A stretch of 64,000 nt of DNA from contig NZBA01000035.1 of the NCBI GenBank assembly GCA_002686265.1, forward strand, positions 266,314-330,313, in the 5' to 3' direction. Under the pieces are notes generated by a model, which worked only from the letters and a program-made list of their open reading frames with translations, was not told the origin of the DNA and did no database searches. Shown in pieces: positions 26,030-34,773 of the stretch. The translations under genes were made by a program, and so were the position numbers. The DNA comes from Planctomycetota bacterium. GTDB taxonomy: Bacteria > Planctomycetota > UBA1135 > GCA-002686595. Position 1 is the first letter of the stretch, and each line of letters starts with the position of its first letter.

Positions 26030-27511
26030 ATGTGCGGATTCATTGGCATCCACGGCCCCGACGGAGCCGACGTCGCCCCCGAGATCTACGAGGGCCTGCT
26101 CGCCGTGCAGCACCGCGGCCAGGATGCCGCGGGGATCGTCACCTTCACCGATAGCTTCCACGTCAAGAAGGGACTCGGGCTGGTCCTGGAGGTCTTCAAG
26201 CAGGGGAACATGGACCGGCTGAAGGGCAATCTCGGCGTCGGCCACGTGCGCTACCCGACCATCGGCGGCAACCACAACGACGACGCCCAGCCATTCCACT
26301 TGACCTTCCCCATGGGTATCGCCATGGCCCACAACGGGAACGTCAGTAACTACACCGAGCTCGTCGAGCGTCACTTCTCGAACAAGGGCGTGCGGGTCAA
26401 CAGCTCCTGCGACATCGAGGTGATCCTGTTCGTCTTCGCCACGGCGCTGAGCGAGCGCGCCCGGCCGGGGAAGGCTATTGACGCTGAGGACGTCTTCTTC
26501 GCGGTCAGGGCCGTTCACGAGCAAGTCAAGGGCGCCTACTCGGTGGTCGCCACCTTGGCGGACGTCGGCATGGTGTGCTTCCGCGATCCCTACGGGATCA
26601 AGCCGATCTGCTTTGGCGAGAAGGAGACCGCGGCCGGCCGCTGGCTGGCCTGCGCCAGCGAGAGCGTCGTGCTGGACGTCAACGGCTACACGAGAACGCT
26701 CGACATCGGCGCCGGCGAGGCTGTCTTCATCGACAACGAGCAGCACATCTACCACCGCAAGATGGCGGACAAGCCCCACCGCCCGTGCATCTTCGAGCTG
26801 GTCTACTTCGCGCGCCCCGACTCGTTCCTGGACGACATCTCCGTCTACAAGACGCGCGCTCGCTTCGGGCAGGCGCTCGCCGAGCAGTGGCGTGAAACCG
26901 GGGCCCCCGAACCTGACGTCGTGATCCCCATCCCCGACAGCTCGCGCGACGCGGCGCTGGCCATGTCCCTGGGCCTGCGCAAGCCCTACCGGGAGGGTTT
27001 GGTGAAGAACCGCTATATCGGCCGGACTTTCATCATGCCCAACCAGGCGCGGCGGCGCTCCTCGGTACGGCGCAAGCTCAACCCGATCAAGATCGAGTTC
27101 GAGGGCAAGGACGTGCTGTTGGTCGACGATTCGATCGTGCGCGGGAACACCTCGAGGCGCATCGTCGAGATGGCGCGCGAAGCCGGGGCCCGGAGCGTGT
27201 ACCTCGCCTCGTGCAGCCCGATGTTGCTCGCTCCCTGCCCCTACGGGATCGACATGGCGACCAAGACGGAGTTCGTCGCCAGCGGGCGCGAGCTGGCCGA
27301 GGTCGCCGAGAGCCTTGGCGTGGACCACCTCATGTACCTCGACCGCGAGCGCATGAACGCCGCGGGCAGGGAGGGAAACGCGCGCATCGAGGAGTTCTGC
27401 AACGCGTGCTTCACCGGCGAGTACCCCACCGGCGACATCACTGTTGAGCGCTTGCGGGCCATCGAAGGCGACCGCACCAAGCACCGCGACGAGGTGCCCT
27501 GCGGGGGCTGA
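26030..27511 (+). CDS. purF: Amidophosphoribosyltransferase
   Basis: First committed step of purine synthesis: PRPP plus glutamine to phosphoribosylamine. 493 residues. Seen: the N-terminal nucleophile C2 (MCGFIGIHG; no propeptide as in Bacillus), glutaminase loops GVGHVRYPTIGG and AHNGNVSNY, the PRPP motif VLLVDDSIVRGNTSRRIVE, and a C-terminal CNACFTGEYPT resembling the iron-sulfur cysteine segment of Bacillus-type PurF. Stands alone; a 175-bp gap precedes it in which I see no purine riboswitch. Confidence 0.97.
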   Translation: MCGFIGIHGPDGADVAPEIYEGLLAVQHRGQDAAGIVTFTDSFHVKKGLGLVLEVFKQGNMDRLKGNLGVGHVRYPTIGGNHNDDAQPFHLTFPMGIAMAHNGNVSNYTELVERHFSNKGVRVNSSCDIEVILFVFATALSERARPGKAIDAEDVFFAVRAVHEQVKGAYSVVATLADVGMVCFRDPYGIKPICFGEKETAAGRWLACASESVVLDVNGYTRTLDIGAGEAVFIDNEQHIYHRKMADKPHRPCIFELVYFARPDSFLDDISVYKTRARFGQALAEQWRETGAPEPDVVIPIPDSSRDAALAMSLGLRKPYREGLVKNRYIGRTFIMPNQARRRSSVRRKLNPIKIEFEGKDVLLVDDSIVRGNTSRRIVEMAREAGARSVYLASCSPMLLAPCPYGIDMATKTEFVASGRELAEVAESLGVDHLMYLDRERMNAAGREGNARIEEFCNACFTGEYPTGDITVERLRAIEGDRTKHRDEVPCGG

Positions 27512-27515
27512 GCGC

Positions 27516-27530
27516 GGCGCCCCGGGCGCC
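27516..27530 (+). terminator. Possible hairpin after purF
   Basis: Inverted repeat GGCGCCC/GGGCGCC five bases after the purF stop. No U-tract follows, so it would not be a classical Rho-independent terminator; it may only be a GC-rich stem. Confidence 0.3.
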
Positions 27531-27598
27531 CTCGTGGGCCGGTTGAGATCCCCTTGCAGGGGGCCTACAGTCCCGCTTGCTCGTCTGAGCAGCTCAGC

Positions 27599-28768
27599 AT
27601 GCGCGTCTTGATCACCTCCCCTGTGTTCCCGCCCGACCTGGGCGGGCCCGCGGTCTACGTGCCGAGTCTCGGACGCTACCTCGTCGAGCGCGGCCACGAG
27701 GTGCAAGTGATCGCGTTCTGCTCGGAGCCGAATCCCGCGGGGCATCCCTTTGAGATCACGACCATTCCGCGCGGCTTCCTCCCCCTACGCTACCTGAAGG
27801 CCTTCGTTGAGGTCTGGCGCGCGGCGCCGGCCGCTGACGTGGTGTACGTCCAGGAGCACCTCGCCCTGCTGCACGTACTCGCCGCGCGCTTGCGCCGTAC
27901 TCCGGTCGTGATTCGCATCATGGTCGATGGCTCCTGGGAGATCGCCCACCGCAAGGGGTGGTGCGGAGACGACGATATCGTGACCTTCCAAGGGCGCTCC
28001 TACGGGTGGCGCGTGCGCCTGACGCGCTCCCTGCAGCGCACTTGGTGGGGGTGGTGCACGCAGATCATCTCCTGCTCGGAGTTCCTACGGCAGATCCTGA
28101 TCCAGAGCCACGGGGTCGCGCCGGAGAAGGTGCGGCGCATCTTCAACGCCTACCATGGCGCACCCCCCGAAGCGCTGACCGCGACTCCGGCCGAGGCCCG
28201 GGAGGAGCTCGGCCTGGACCCCTCGCGCAGGGTCGTTCTCACGATCTGTCGCTTGATGGTCTGGAAGGGCGTCGACGGCATCCTCAGAGCCGTGGCCGAG
28301 CTGCCCGGGGACGTCGACCTCCTCGTGGCCGGCGACGGGGAGATGGAGGAGGCCTGGAAGGCCCTGGCGGCGGAGCTCGGCCTGGCCGAGCGAGCACACT
28401 TCCTCGGCAACGTCCCCCACGACCAGATCCCTCTCCTGATCCGTGCCGCGGACGTATTCGTCCTCAACAGTCGTTACGAGGGCCTCTCCCACACCCTGCT
28501 GGAGGTCCTGCAGTTCGGCACGCCCATGGTGGCGAGCCGCGTCTGCGGGAATCCCGAGGTCGTGGAGGACGGCGTCAACGGGCTGCTGGTCGACCCCACC
28601 GATCACCGAGAGTTGGCAAGAGCCGTTCGTGAGCTTCTTGAGGACAGGAGCTTGGGGCGTGCGTTCGCGGCCGGCAGCAAGGCCCGTAGCGAGTCCTTCA
28701 GCCGCGAGGGGACTTTCGCGGAGGTGTTCGAGGTGCTGGCCGCGGCCGCAGCCCGTTCCGAGGGGTAA
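27599..28768 (+). CDS. Family-4 glycosyltransferase
   Basis: 389 residues, GT-B fold, retaining transferase. Seen: the N-terminal glycine loop DLGGPAVYVPSLGRYL, the C-terminal donor-binding part with TICRLMVWKGVDGILRAVAE (the R/K site), LVAGDGEME and the E-x7-E motif RYEGLSHTLLEVLQFG. Donor and acceptor cannot be told; surface polysaccharide or LPS is a fair guess. Starts ATG 27599, 87 bp after purF. A radical-SAM/B12 gene follows on the same strand after 177 bp. No membrane segment. Confidence 0.9.
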   Translation: MRVLITSPVFPPDLGGPAVYVPSLGRYLVERGHEVQVIAFCSEPNPAGHPFEITTIPRGFLPLRYLKAFVEVWRAAPAADVVYVQEHLALLHVLAARLRRTPVVIRIMVDGSWEIAHRKGWCGDDDIVTFQGRSYGWRVRLTRSLQRTWWGWCTQIISCSEFLRQILIQSHGVAPEKVRRIFNAYHGAPPEALTATPAEAREELGLDPSRRVVLTICRLMVWKGVDGILRAVAELPGDVDLLVAGDGEMEEAWKALAAELGLAERAHFLGNVPHDQIPLLIRAADVFVLNSRYEGLSHTLLEVLQFGTPMVASRVCGNPEVVEDGVNGLLVDPTDHRELARAVRELLEDRSLGRAFAAGSKARSESFSREGTFAEVFEVLAAAAARSEG

Positions 28769-28945
28769 TCTCCCGCAAACTGGAGATTTGGGTTTGGGGC
28801 CGCACTCGGCGGCCTCAATGGCCGATATACTCGCTAGAAAGCCGCCGAAGGCAGCCCGTGCGGTCTCGTTCTCGCGGGACCTGTCGAGCACGGGTCACGC
28901 CGGCCGACTCACCCCCCCACCCCATCAGGAGTCTGGCGCCCGCCG

Positions 28946-30511
28946 ATGAGAGTCCTCTACGTCCAGGAGTACCTCCCCCAGGAGATGCTGGGGGTGATGT
29001 GGCTCTCGCGTGCCGTCAAGGACGCGGGCCACGAGATCGAGGCCCTGTTCCTGCCCGACAAGAACTGGCTGGCGAAGATCCGGGGGATCGATCCGCAGGT
29101 CGTGTGCTTCTCGACCACGACGGGCATGCACCTCTACTTCGCTGACATCATGCGCAAGATCAAGAGCGTGATGCCCGAGGTGTTGACCCTCGGAGGCGGG
29201 GCGCACCCGACTTTCACTCCCGAGTACGTGGAGACCGAGGGGATCGACGCGATCTGCCGTGGGGAGGGCGAGTTCGCGATCGTCGAGCTGCTCGATAGGC
29301 TGGAGGCTGGCGAGGAACACCTCGACACGCGGAACTTCTGGTTCAAGGACGCCGCGACCGGCGAGATCATCCGCAACCCCCAGCGCCCGCTGGTGGAGGA
29401 CCTCGACGCGCTCGGGTTCCCCGACCGCTCGATCGTCTACGACGCCGGCGCGATCTACCGCGACTCCGAGCGCAAGGTCTTCGTCACCCAGCGGGGGTGT
29501 CCGATGAACTGCTCCTTCTGCTTCCACCATGCGTGGAAGAAGAAGGTCTACGGGGCGAAGAACAAGGAGTACACGCGCAAACGGTCGGTCGACCACGTGA
29601 TCGCGGAGATCAAGCACGTACGCGCCGAATACCCCCTGAGATTCGTCCATTTCCTCGACGACATCTTCAACCTGCGCAGCGATTGGCTGGAGGAGTTCTG
29701 CGAGAAATACCCCCGCGAGATCGGCCTGCCTTTCGATGTGATCTTGATGGCCAACATGACCACCGAGAAGCACATTCCGATGCTCAAGGAGGCCGGTTGC
29801 GTGTACGCCCGCATCGCCTTCGAGGCAGCTAGCGATTACGTGCGCAACGCGGTGTTCCGCAAGAACACGACCCGCAAGCAGCTCGTCGACGCGGCGGGTT
29901 GGATCAAGGACCAGGGCATCCGACTAGGATCCCTGAACATGCTCGGCGGACCGGGCGGCACGATCGATGACGAGTGGGAGACGGTCAGGCTCAACATGGA
30001 GTGCGAGGTGGACCACCCGCTCGTCTCCATCATGCAGCCCTACCCGGAGTTCGACATCAACGAGATGACCAAGGACATGGGGTATGCCGTGTCCGGCTAT
30101 GACGACTTCCCGGTCAAGTTCAACCGGACCAGCACGATCGAGTTCGGCGACAAGCACGTGATCGAGAACCTGCACAAGTGGTTCCCCCTCGTCGTGCGCT
30201 ACCCCTGGCTCGAGGGCCTCGCGCACCGGGCCGTGGGGGTGCGCCGGCTCTCATGGCTCTACCTGATCATGTACATGCTGCATTCCGAGTACATGGTCGC
30301 CGAGCAACAAGAGCTCTACTCGCGGGTCCAGGGCCTGCGTGGGCCGCGGTACTGGGCACCGGTCGACTTCACCCGGCGATTGGCGACCAAGGGAGTCCTG
30401 CGCGTTCATGAAGCCGTGTTCGCACGCTACATCGGCCGTTTCCTCGCGCCGCGCAGGGTTGCCCTCAGCCTGCAGATGGGTGACGAGCGCGTCGTGGCCC
30501 ACATGGACTGA
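28946..30511 (+). CDS. B12-binding-domain radical SAM protein
   Basis: 521 residues. Seen: an N-terminal cobalamin-binding-type Rossmann domain (VVCFSTTTGMHLYFADIM, LTLGGGAHPTFTPEYV), then the radical SAM cluster C185-x3-C189-x2-C192 in RGCPMNCSFC and a barrel with FLDDIFNLRSDWL and LNMLGGPGGTIDDE. The canonical DxHxxG is not obvious in the B12 domain, so cobalamin may bind base-off without the His or not at all. Such class B enzymes act as methylases, cyclases or P-methylases; substrate unknown. Follows a GT4 gene, so a lipid or glycan substrate is possible (inference). Confidence 0.88.
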   Translation: MRVLYVQEYLPQEMLGVMWLSRAVKDAGHEIEALFLPDKNWLAKIRGIDPQVVCFSTTTGMHLYFADIMRKIKSVMPEVLTLGGGAHPTFTPEYVETEGIDAICRGEGEFAIVELLDRLEAGEEHLDTRNFWFKDAATGEIIRNPQRPLVEDLDALGFPDRSIVYDAGAIYRDSERKVFVTQRGCPMNCSFCFHHAWKKKVYGAKNKEYTRKRSVDHVIAEIKHVRAEYPLRFVHFLDDIFNLRSDWLEEFCEKYPREIGLPFDVILMANMTTEKHIPMLKEAGCVYARIAFEAASDYVRNAVFRKNTTRKQLVDAAGWIKDQGIRLGSLNMLGGPGGTIDDEWETVRLNMECEVDHPLVSIMQPYPEFDINEMTKDMGYAVSGYDDFPVKFNRTSTIEFGDKHVIENLHKWFPLVVRYPWLEGLAHRAVGVRRLSWLYLIMYMLHSEYMVAEQQELYSRVQGLRGPRYWAPVDFTRRLATKGVLRVHEAVFARYIGRFLAPRRVALSLQMGDERVVAHMD

Positions 30512-30519
30512 GCGCCGCC

Positions 30520-30534
30520 GGCCCCCCGGGGGCC
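30520..30534. terminator. Possible bidirectional hairpin between radical SAM gene and tRNA-Arg
   Basis: Near-perfect palindrome GGCCCCC-C-GGGGGCC between the stop of the radical SAM gene (plus) and the 3' end of tRNA-Arg (minus), where convergent transcription would need termination. No T-run on either side. Confidence 0.35.
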
Positions 30535-30535
30535 C

Positions 30536-30612
30536 TGGTACGCCCGACAGGATTCGAACCTGTGACCTTTCGCTCCGGAGGCGAACGCTCTATCCAGCTG
30601 AGCTACGGGCGC
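30536..30612 (-). tRNA. tRNA-Arg (anticodon CCG)
   Basis: 77 bases, cloverleaf folds by eye: acceptor GCGCCCG/CGGGCGT (G1-U72), D arm TAGCTCAGCTGGATAGAGC, anticodon stem TTCGC/GCGAA around the loop CTCCGGA (anticodon CCG, reads CGG), T arm ACAGGTTCGAATCCTGT, and encoded CCA. It lies on the minus strand. Confidence 0.95.
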
Positions 30613-30878
30613 GTCAAGGGGGAGTCCCCAAGGGCCGCACATGGTAGGGGCCGACCGGCTCCGATGGGAGGCTTCGCCGGCCATCTCGGGCTCCAGGTTC
30701 CCCCTGGGAGCACAAAAGGGCGCTCCGCCGTGTTCGGTGACGGGGATCCCCGTGGCTCTCCCGGTGTGCCTTGCACGGCCATGAGAAGGGTCCTCCTTGA
30801 CGGTTTGGCGATCTAGCGCCTAGGATTGGGCGGTTCTCCTGTTCTCCCCCTCCCCCACCTGGCTCCGAGCGCTCTGTC

Positions 30879-31844
30879 ATGACGAAGAGACTCCTTCCTC
30901 CGGGTCGTCCGAACCGCGCTGACGCGGCTCGGGCACGCTGGCCGCTGTCTGTGGCGGGCCTCACCGTTTTCGGTGCGGTCCTGGCGGGGGTCATGACGCC
31001 ACGAGGGGAGCTCGACGCCGCGGAGCTGCGCGCCCGCGACGCGGACGGCGACGGTCTTTGCGACACACAGGAGGAGGTGCTGCAGACCTCGGTCTTCGCT
31101 GCGGACACCGACAAGGACGGCTTCATCGACACCGAGGAGGTCGCCCGCAAGACCTCGGCCTACTCGGATCAAGAGACACCTCTGCCCGCGGGCATGGACG
31201 TCGGGATGGTGGCGCGCGGCGAAGGCGGCTCGGTGCATGCCCTCGTCGCGGTCTACGTGCGGGGAGGGAACCTGCACGACAAGGAGCTCGGATTCGGCCT
31301 CGTTCTCGGCGAAAGCGTGATCGAGATTCCGCCCGAAGCCCTGCTCGAGGACGCTTCGGTCTCGATCGTCCCGGCGAGCGACCCCGCCGATGTCCTGGTG
31401 GTGATCGATATCCCCTTCAGCTCGCAGCTCGTCCACTCGTTCGGCAGCCTGTGCTTCTACGCGACCCTCAGCTCTCAGGGCCAGGGCGCGGTGGCGGCCG
31501 CGGCCGCCATCCAGGTGGTCAGCGTGGACGGCATCGTCCATTGGGTGATGCCAGCCCAGAACGGGATCCCCGGCATGGGCAATCGGGGCGCCACCGGCGC
31601 GGGCTCCGTCTACGCGCCCATTCCCGTCGACGGGGGCTCCGGCGGCCTGCCCAGCGAGTGGATCCCAGGCGAGGTCTGCTACCAAACGACCCAGGTGGTC
31701 GGGATGCAGGGCGGGGTCGTGATCCAGGAGGTCATCACCGCAGAGTGCATCTCAGGCTGGGATTCCTACTGCAAGCCCAATTGCGCCACCTCGGTCGGAT
31801 CGACCTACACGACCTTCGATCCCGGCTCCCTGGTGGGGGGCTGA
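30879..31844 (+). CDS. Exported protein with thrombospondin-type-3/EF-hand-like calcium motifs
   Basis: 321 residues. Seen: a long-n-region hydrophobic N-terminal segment (residues about 24-40, VAGLTVFGAVLAGVM) that may be a signal anchor; two Asp-rich loops, ARDADGDGLCDTQEE and ADTDKDGFIDTEE, of the DxDxDG(L/F)xD type that bind calcium and are common at the start of secreted planctomycete-type proteins; and a C-terminal beta-rich part with Cys pairs (SDC-type segment WDSYCKPNCATS). Function unknown. 266 bp separate it from tRNA-Arg; I see no gene there. Confidence 0.75.
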   Translation: MTKRLLPPGRPNRADAARARWPLSVAGLTVFGAVLAGVMTPRGELDAAELRARDADGDGLCDTQEEVLQTSVFAADTDKDGFIDTEEVARKTSAYSDQETPLPAGMDVGMVARGEGGSVHALVAVYVRGGNLHDKELGFGLVLGESVIEIPPEALLEDASVSIVPASDPADVLVVIDIPFSSQLVHSFGSLCFYATLSSQGQGAVAAAAAIQVVSVDGIVHWVMPAQNGIPGMGNRGATGAGSVYAPIPVDGGSGGLPSEWIPGEVCYQTTQVVGMQGGVVIQEVITAECISGWDSYCKPNCATSVGSTYTTFDPGSLVGG

Positions 31845-31972
31845 ACCTCCCGGAGGGTTCCGAAGGACTTTGTAGCCGGCCGTCTGTCCGTTTCCCGCCG
31901 GGGCGCGGTGGAAGGCGTAGCGGCGCAGGACGCTCCCCTGATGCGTGAGAATGCGCAACATCGGCACTCAGG

Positions 31973-31999
31973 GGGAACCCGCGGGGGTTCCCATCCGTC
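31973..31999 (+). promoter_or_regulatory. Candidate ECF promoter with overlapping palindrome before sigma factor 3
   Basis: GGAACC (31974-31979), 16 bases, then CGTC (31996-31999), 35 bases before the GTG start. The -35 lies in a perfect inverted repeat GGGAACCC-GCGG-GGGTTCCC (31973-31992), which could be an operator or hairpin. Confidence 0.4.
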
Positions 32000-32033
32000 C
32001 TAGTGCCTCCGGGGGCCTCCCGTAGGCCTCTCC

Positions 32034-32657
32034 GTGGCCAAAATCATGTCTCTCGACCCCGATCGCGACCTCGTCATGGCCTGTCAGGCCGACCCGCCTG
32101 AAGGACTGGAGGGGGGATTCCGCGATCTCTATGAGCAGTACAAGGACCGGGTCTACAACACCTGTTATCGCATCACGGGCAATTCGGCCGACGCCCTCGA
32201 TGCCGCCCAGGAGACCTTTGGCATTCTCTTTCGCAAGATCGATGGCTTCCGCTTCGAGTCGCGCTTTTCGAGCTGGGTCTACCGAATCGCGGTCAACGCG
32301 AGCATCGACCTCAAGCGTCGGGCGAGCAACAGGACCCTCGCGTCCTTGGACGCGACGCGCACCGATGAAGCCGGGGTCGAGCGCGGTGGCGCGCCACTCG
32401 AGGACGAGGACGCCGAGAGCCCCATGGCCTGCGCTTCGCGCCATGAGCTCGAAGAGGAGATCCAGGAGGCGATCCTGCGCCTCTCCCCGAAGATGCGCGC
32501 CATCACGGTGCTGCGCTACATCGAGGGGCTCTCCTACGATCAGATCTCCGAGGCTCTGCAGGTTTCCCTGGGCACGGTCAAGTCGCGCCTCGCGCGGGCC
32601 CACCAGGCCCTCGACCGCGAACTCACGCCGGTCTTGGACAAGCACTACCTCACTTGA
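32034..32657 (+). CDS. ECF-family RNA polymerase sigma factor (3)
   Basis: 207 residues from GTG 32034; ATG 32046 four codons later is an alternative. Seen: region 2 (FRDLYEQYKDRVYNTCYRI, ALDAAQETFGILFRKIDGF, SRFSSWVYRIAVNASIDLKR) and region 4 (LSPKMRAITVLRYIEGLSY, YDQISEALQVSLGTVKSRLA). RpoE-like ECF type. Its regulator, an RseA-RseB-like fusion, starts 110 bp downstream. A GGAACC-type promoter lies upstream. Confidence 0.95.
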   Translation: MAKIMSLDPDRDLVMACQADPPEGLEGGFRDLYEQYKDRVYNTCYRITGNSADALDAAQETFGILFRKIDGFRFESRFSSWVYRIAVNASIDLKRRASNRTLASLDATRTDEAGVERGGAPLEDEDAESPMACASRHELEEEIQEAILRLSPKMRAITVLRYIEGLSYDQISEALQVSLGTVKSRLARAHQALDRELTPVLDKHYLT

Positions 32658-32767
32658 TCTCTTTGCCTTCCCAGAACACACCAACCACGATCGTGTACAC
32701 CTGAGACCGACGAGCTGATTCGGCCGGGACCATCCCTCCCGCCCGGCCAGCCGAGCCCGCCACTGCC

Positions 32768-34606
32768 ATGCCCAAGACCTGTCGAGAGCACCGAGCGCGG
32801 ATGACCCACGAGGTCAGCGCTCCGCGTCCCTGGAGGGACGAGTCTGAGCTCCACCTCGCCGCTTGCGCGGCGTGTGTTGCTTGGGCCGGCCGTCAGGTGA
32901 GACTGGTCGAAGCCCTCGGCTCGCTGGGGACCGTTCCCGCGCCCGAGGAGCTCGAGGAGCGGGTCGCTGGGGGACTTGAACCGGGCTCCGCAGGGCTTCG
33001 GGCCGCCGCCCACCTCGGCCTCTTGGAGCCTCGGGGGGCGCCCGCGGAGCTGGACGGGCTGGTCGTGGCCGCCCTGCACGCGGGCTACCGCCAGGACCGC
33101 GCGGCGGCGAATCTCAGGCGGCGGCTGGGGGGGCGCCTCGCGGCGCCCGCCGACCTCGAACGGCGCTTGGCCGCCTCGGGAGGCGATGCTCGCCCGAATC
33201 CCGGCGACCTGTCGCAAGCCGAAGCCCGCACCCTCAAGCAGGGCGTCGCCGAGGATCTCACCGACCTTCCGCGTGCCCTCAGCGGAAGGATGGCCGGGAA
33301 GCTCTCCCGGCGCGAGGCTCCCGAGGAGCTTGCCGATGGGATTTCCGGGCCCTTCCCCCGCCGTGACCGGCGCTGGACTCTCGGCTTGGCCGCCGCTCTC
33401 TGTGCGGCCACTCTCGTGGCGGCCTGGGGCGGGGGTGGCTGGTGGCTGGAGGGAGCGTCCCCCGAGGGCGCCGGCCCGACGGTCCTGAGCTTCGAGGTGC
33501 GCCGCCTCGAGTCGGCGGCCGAGCTGGAGCACGTGGGGCTGGCGAGCGCCTTGGACAACAGCCTCCTCACGGCGGCGCGCTCCAACCCGCAAGCCGCCTT
33601 CGGCCCGCGCCCCTCCTCCAGGCGCGCAGCCGGTGCGGGGGCCGCTTCCGGGGGGCAGGCCCCGAACCGCGGCGCCGGCGGCCTCCCGGCGGCCCCGGGG
33701 GCCTCGAACCTCTCGCCCGCGGACTTGCCCTTGCTGGCCGCGCTCCAGGGCGCCTTCGAGCGCGTGGAGTACCGCGGCGAGCGCCGCGTCTTCCTCTCCA
33801 ACCCCGCCCTCACCACAGCCCCCTCGATCGAGTACCGCGAGGAGGTGGGTAGCGACGGGCTCGGCGCCTTCTTCGTTCGGCCGCTGGAGGTCCTCTCCCC
33901 GCCCCTCGATCCGACCGCGCTGGACCTGTTCCTGATGCTGCAGGAGGAGCGGCAGGGATTCATGTTCCGCTATCGCGACTTCCGGATCGGCGACCTGGAG
34001 CTGTTCATGGAGCGCTATCAGGTCGCCGTTCGCCCCCAGGAAGAGGAGATCGCGGGGCGCACCTGCCAGATCCTCGAGGTCAGCCGGCGCGAGAACGCCG
34101 AGCGCGACTACGTCCTGGCCGTCGACCCCAAGACCGGGCTCCTCCTGCGCTACGAGGAGACCTTCCAGAGTGGCGAGCCCGTAGCTCGGGTGGAGTTCGA
34201 GTCGCTGGAGCTGGACCCCGATTTCTCCGATGGAGCCCTGACCGGCGGACCGTCGACGTGGGTGCCCTTCGATCCCGACCAGGCCCTTCCGTCCCAGGTC
34301 AACTTCGACCCCCTGCGCCCCAAGCTGCCGCCGGAGGGTTTCCAGCTCGCCCACGCCTCCTCGCGCATGGTCATGGGCCAGGCCTGGCTGCGGTTCGTCT
34401 ACCACGACGGCGTGGACCAAGTCCTCTTCCTCCATGATGGCCCCGAGACGAGCGGCGGCCCGCTCCCCGGCACGGACACGGTGAGCGTGTTCACCCTGGG
34501 CGCCTGGACCGTCGTCGAGGGCGAAATCGGGGGCCACACGCTCTTCGTCATGGGCAAGGTCGACGAGCAGGACCTCTTGGGCATGGTCCAATCGGCCGTC
34601 GAGTAG
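32768..34606 (+). CDS. RseA-RseB-like fused anti-sigma regulator
   Basis: 612 residues. Seen: an N-terminal H29-x3-C33-x2-C36 zinc motif in HLAACAACVAW; a 160-residue linker with several 'AP.ELEERV'-type helices; a membrane segment at about 202-226; an Ala/Gly-rich spacer; then a 300-residue periplasmic part with a LolA/RseB-like sheet (EERQGFMFRYRDFRIGDLEL, IAGRTCQILEVSRR, LAVDPKTGLLLRYEETF) and a second domain (LPPEGFQLAHASSRM) like the RseB C-terminal domain. Known: RseB binds the outer part of RseA and guards it from DegS. Here both seem to be one chain. Follows sigma factor 3. Confidence 0.78.
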   Translation: MPKTCREHRARMTHEVSAPRPWRDESELHLAACAACVAWAGRQVRLVEALGSLGTVPAPEELEERVAGGLEPGSAGLRAAAHLGLLEPRGAPAELDGLVVAALHAGYRQDRAAANLRRRLGGRLAAPADLERRLAASGGDARPNPGDLSQAEARTLKQGVAEDLTDLPRALSGRMAGKLSRREAPEELADGISGPFPRRDRRWTLGLAAALCAATLVAAWGGGGWWLEGASPEGAGPTVLSFEVRRLESAAELEHVGLASALDNSLLTAARSNPQAAFGPRPSSRRAAGAGAASGGQAPNRGAGGLPAAPGASNLSPADLPLLAALQGAFERVEYRGERRVFLSNPALTTAPSIEYREEVGSDGLGAFFVRPLEVLSPPLDPTALDLFLMLQEERQGFMFRYRDFRIGDLELFMERYQVAVRPQEEEIAGRTCQILEVSRRENAERDYVLAVDPKTGLLLRYEETFQSGEPVARVEFESLELDPDFSDGALTGGPSTWVPFDPDQALPSQVNFDPLRPKLPPEGFQLAHASSRMVMGQAWLRFVYHDGVDQVLFLHDGPETSGGPLPGTDTVSVFTLGAWTVVEGEIGGHTLFVMGKVDEQDLLGMVQSAVE

Positions 34607-34773
34607 AGGGCGCCCGTCGAGCAGAGGGGCCGCCCGGCGCTCGCCAAAGCCCCCGCGGGTCTGGTGCCGATGAGTCCGCGAGAGCGCCATCCGCGGTCCT
34701 CGGCGTGGGGTAGTCTTGACCTGGAGTGGGGCCCAGACGCCAAGAGCCCGCTCCTGGCACCCCCTATCCCGTC

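Noticed and set aside
25985..27745. 586-codon open frame antisense to purF
   Set aside because: purF motifs are on the other strand; no recognisable domain here, biased composition.
32645..34690. 681-codon open frame antisense to the RseA-RseB-like gene
   Set aside because: Shadow frame; no motif, while the plus strand shows the zinc motif, membrane span and RseB-like segments.
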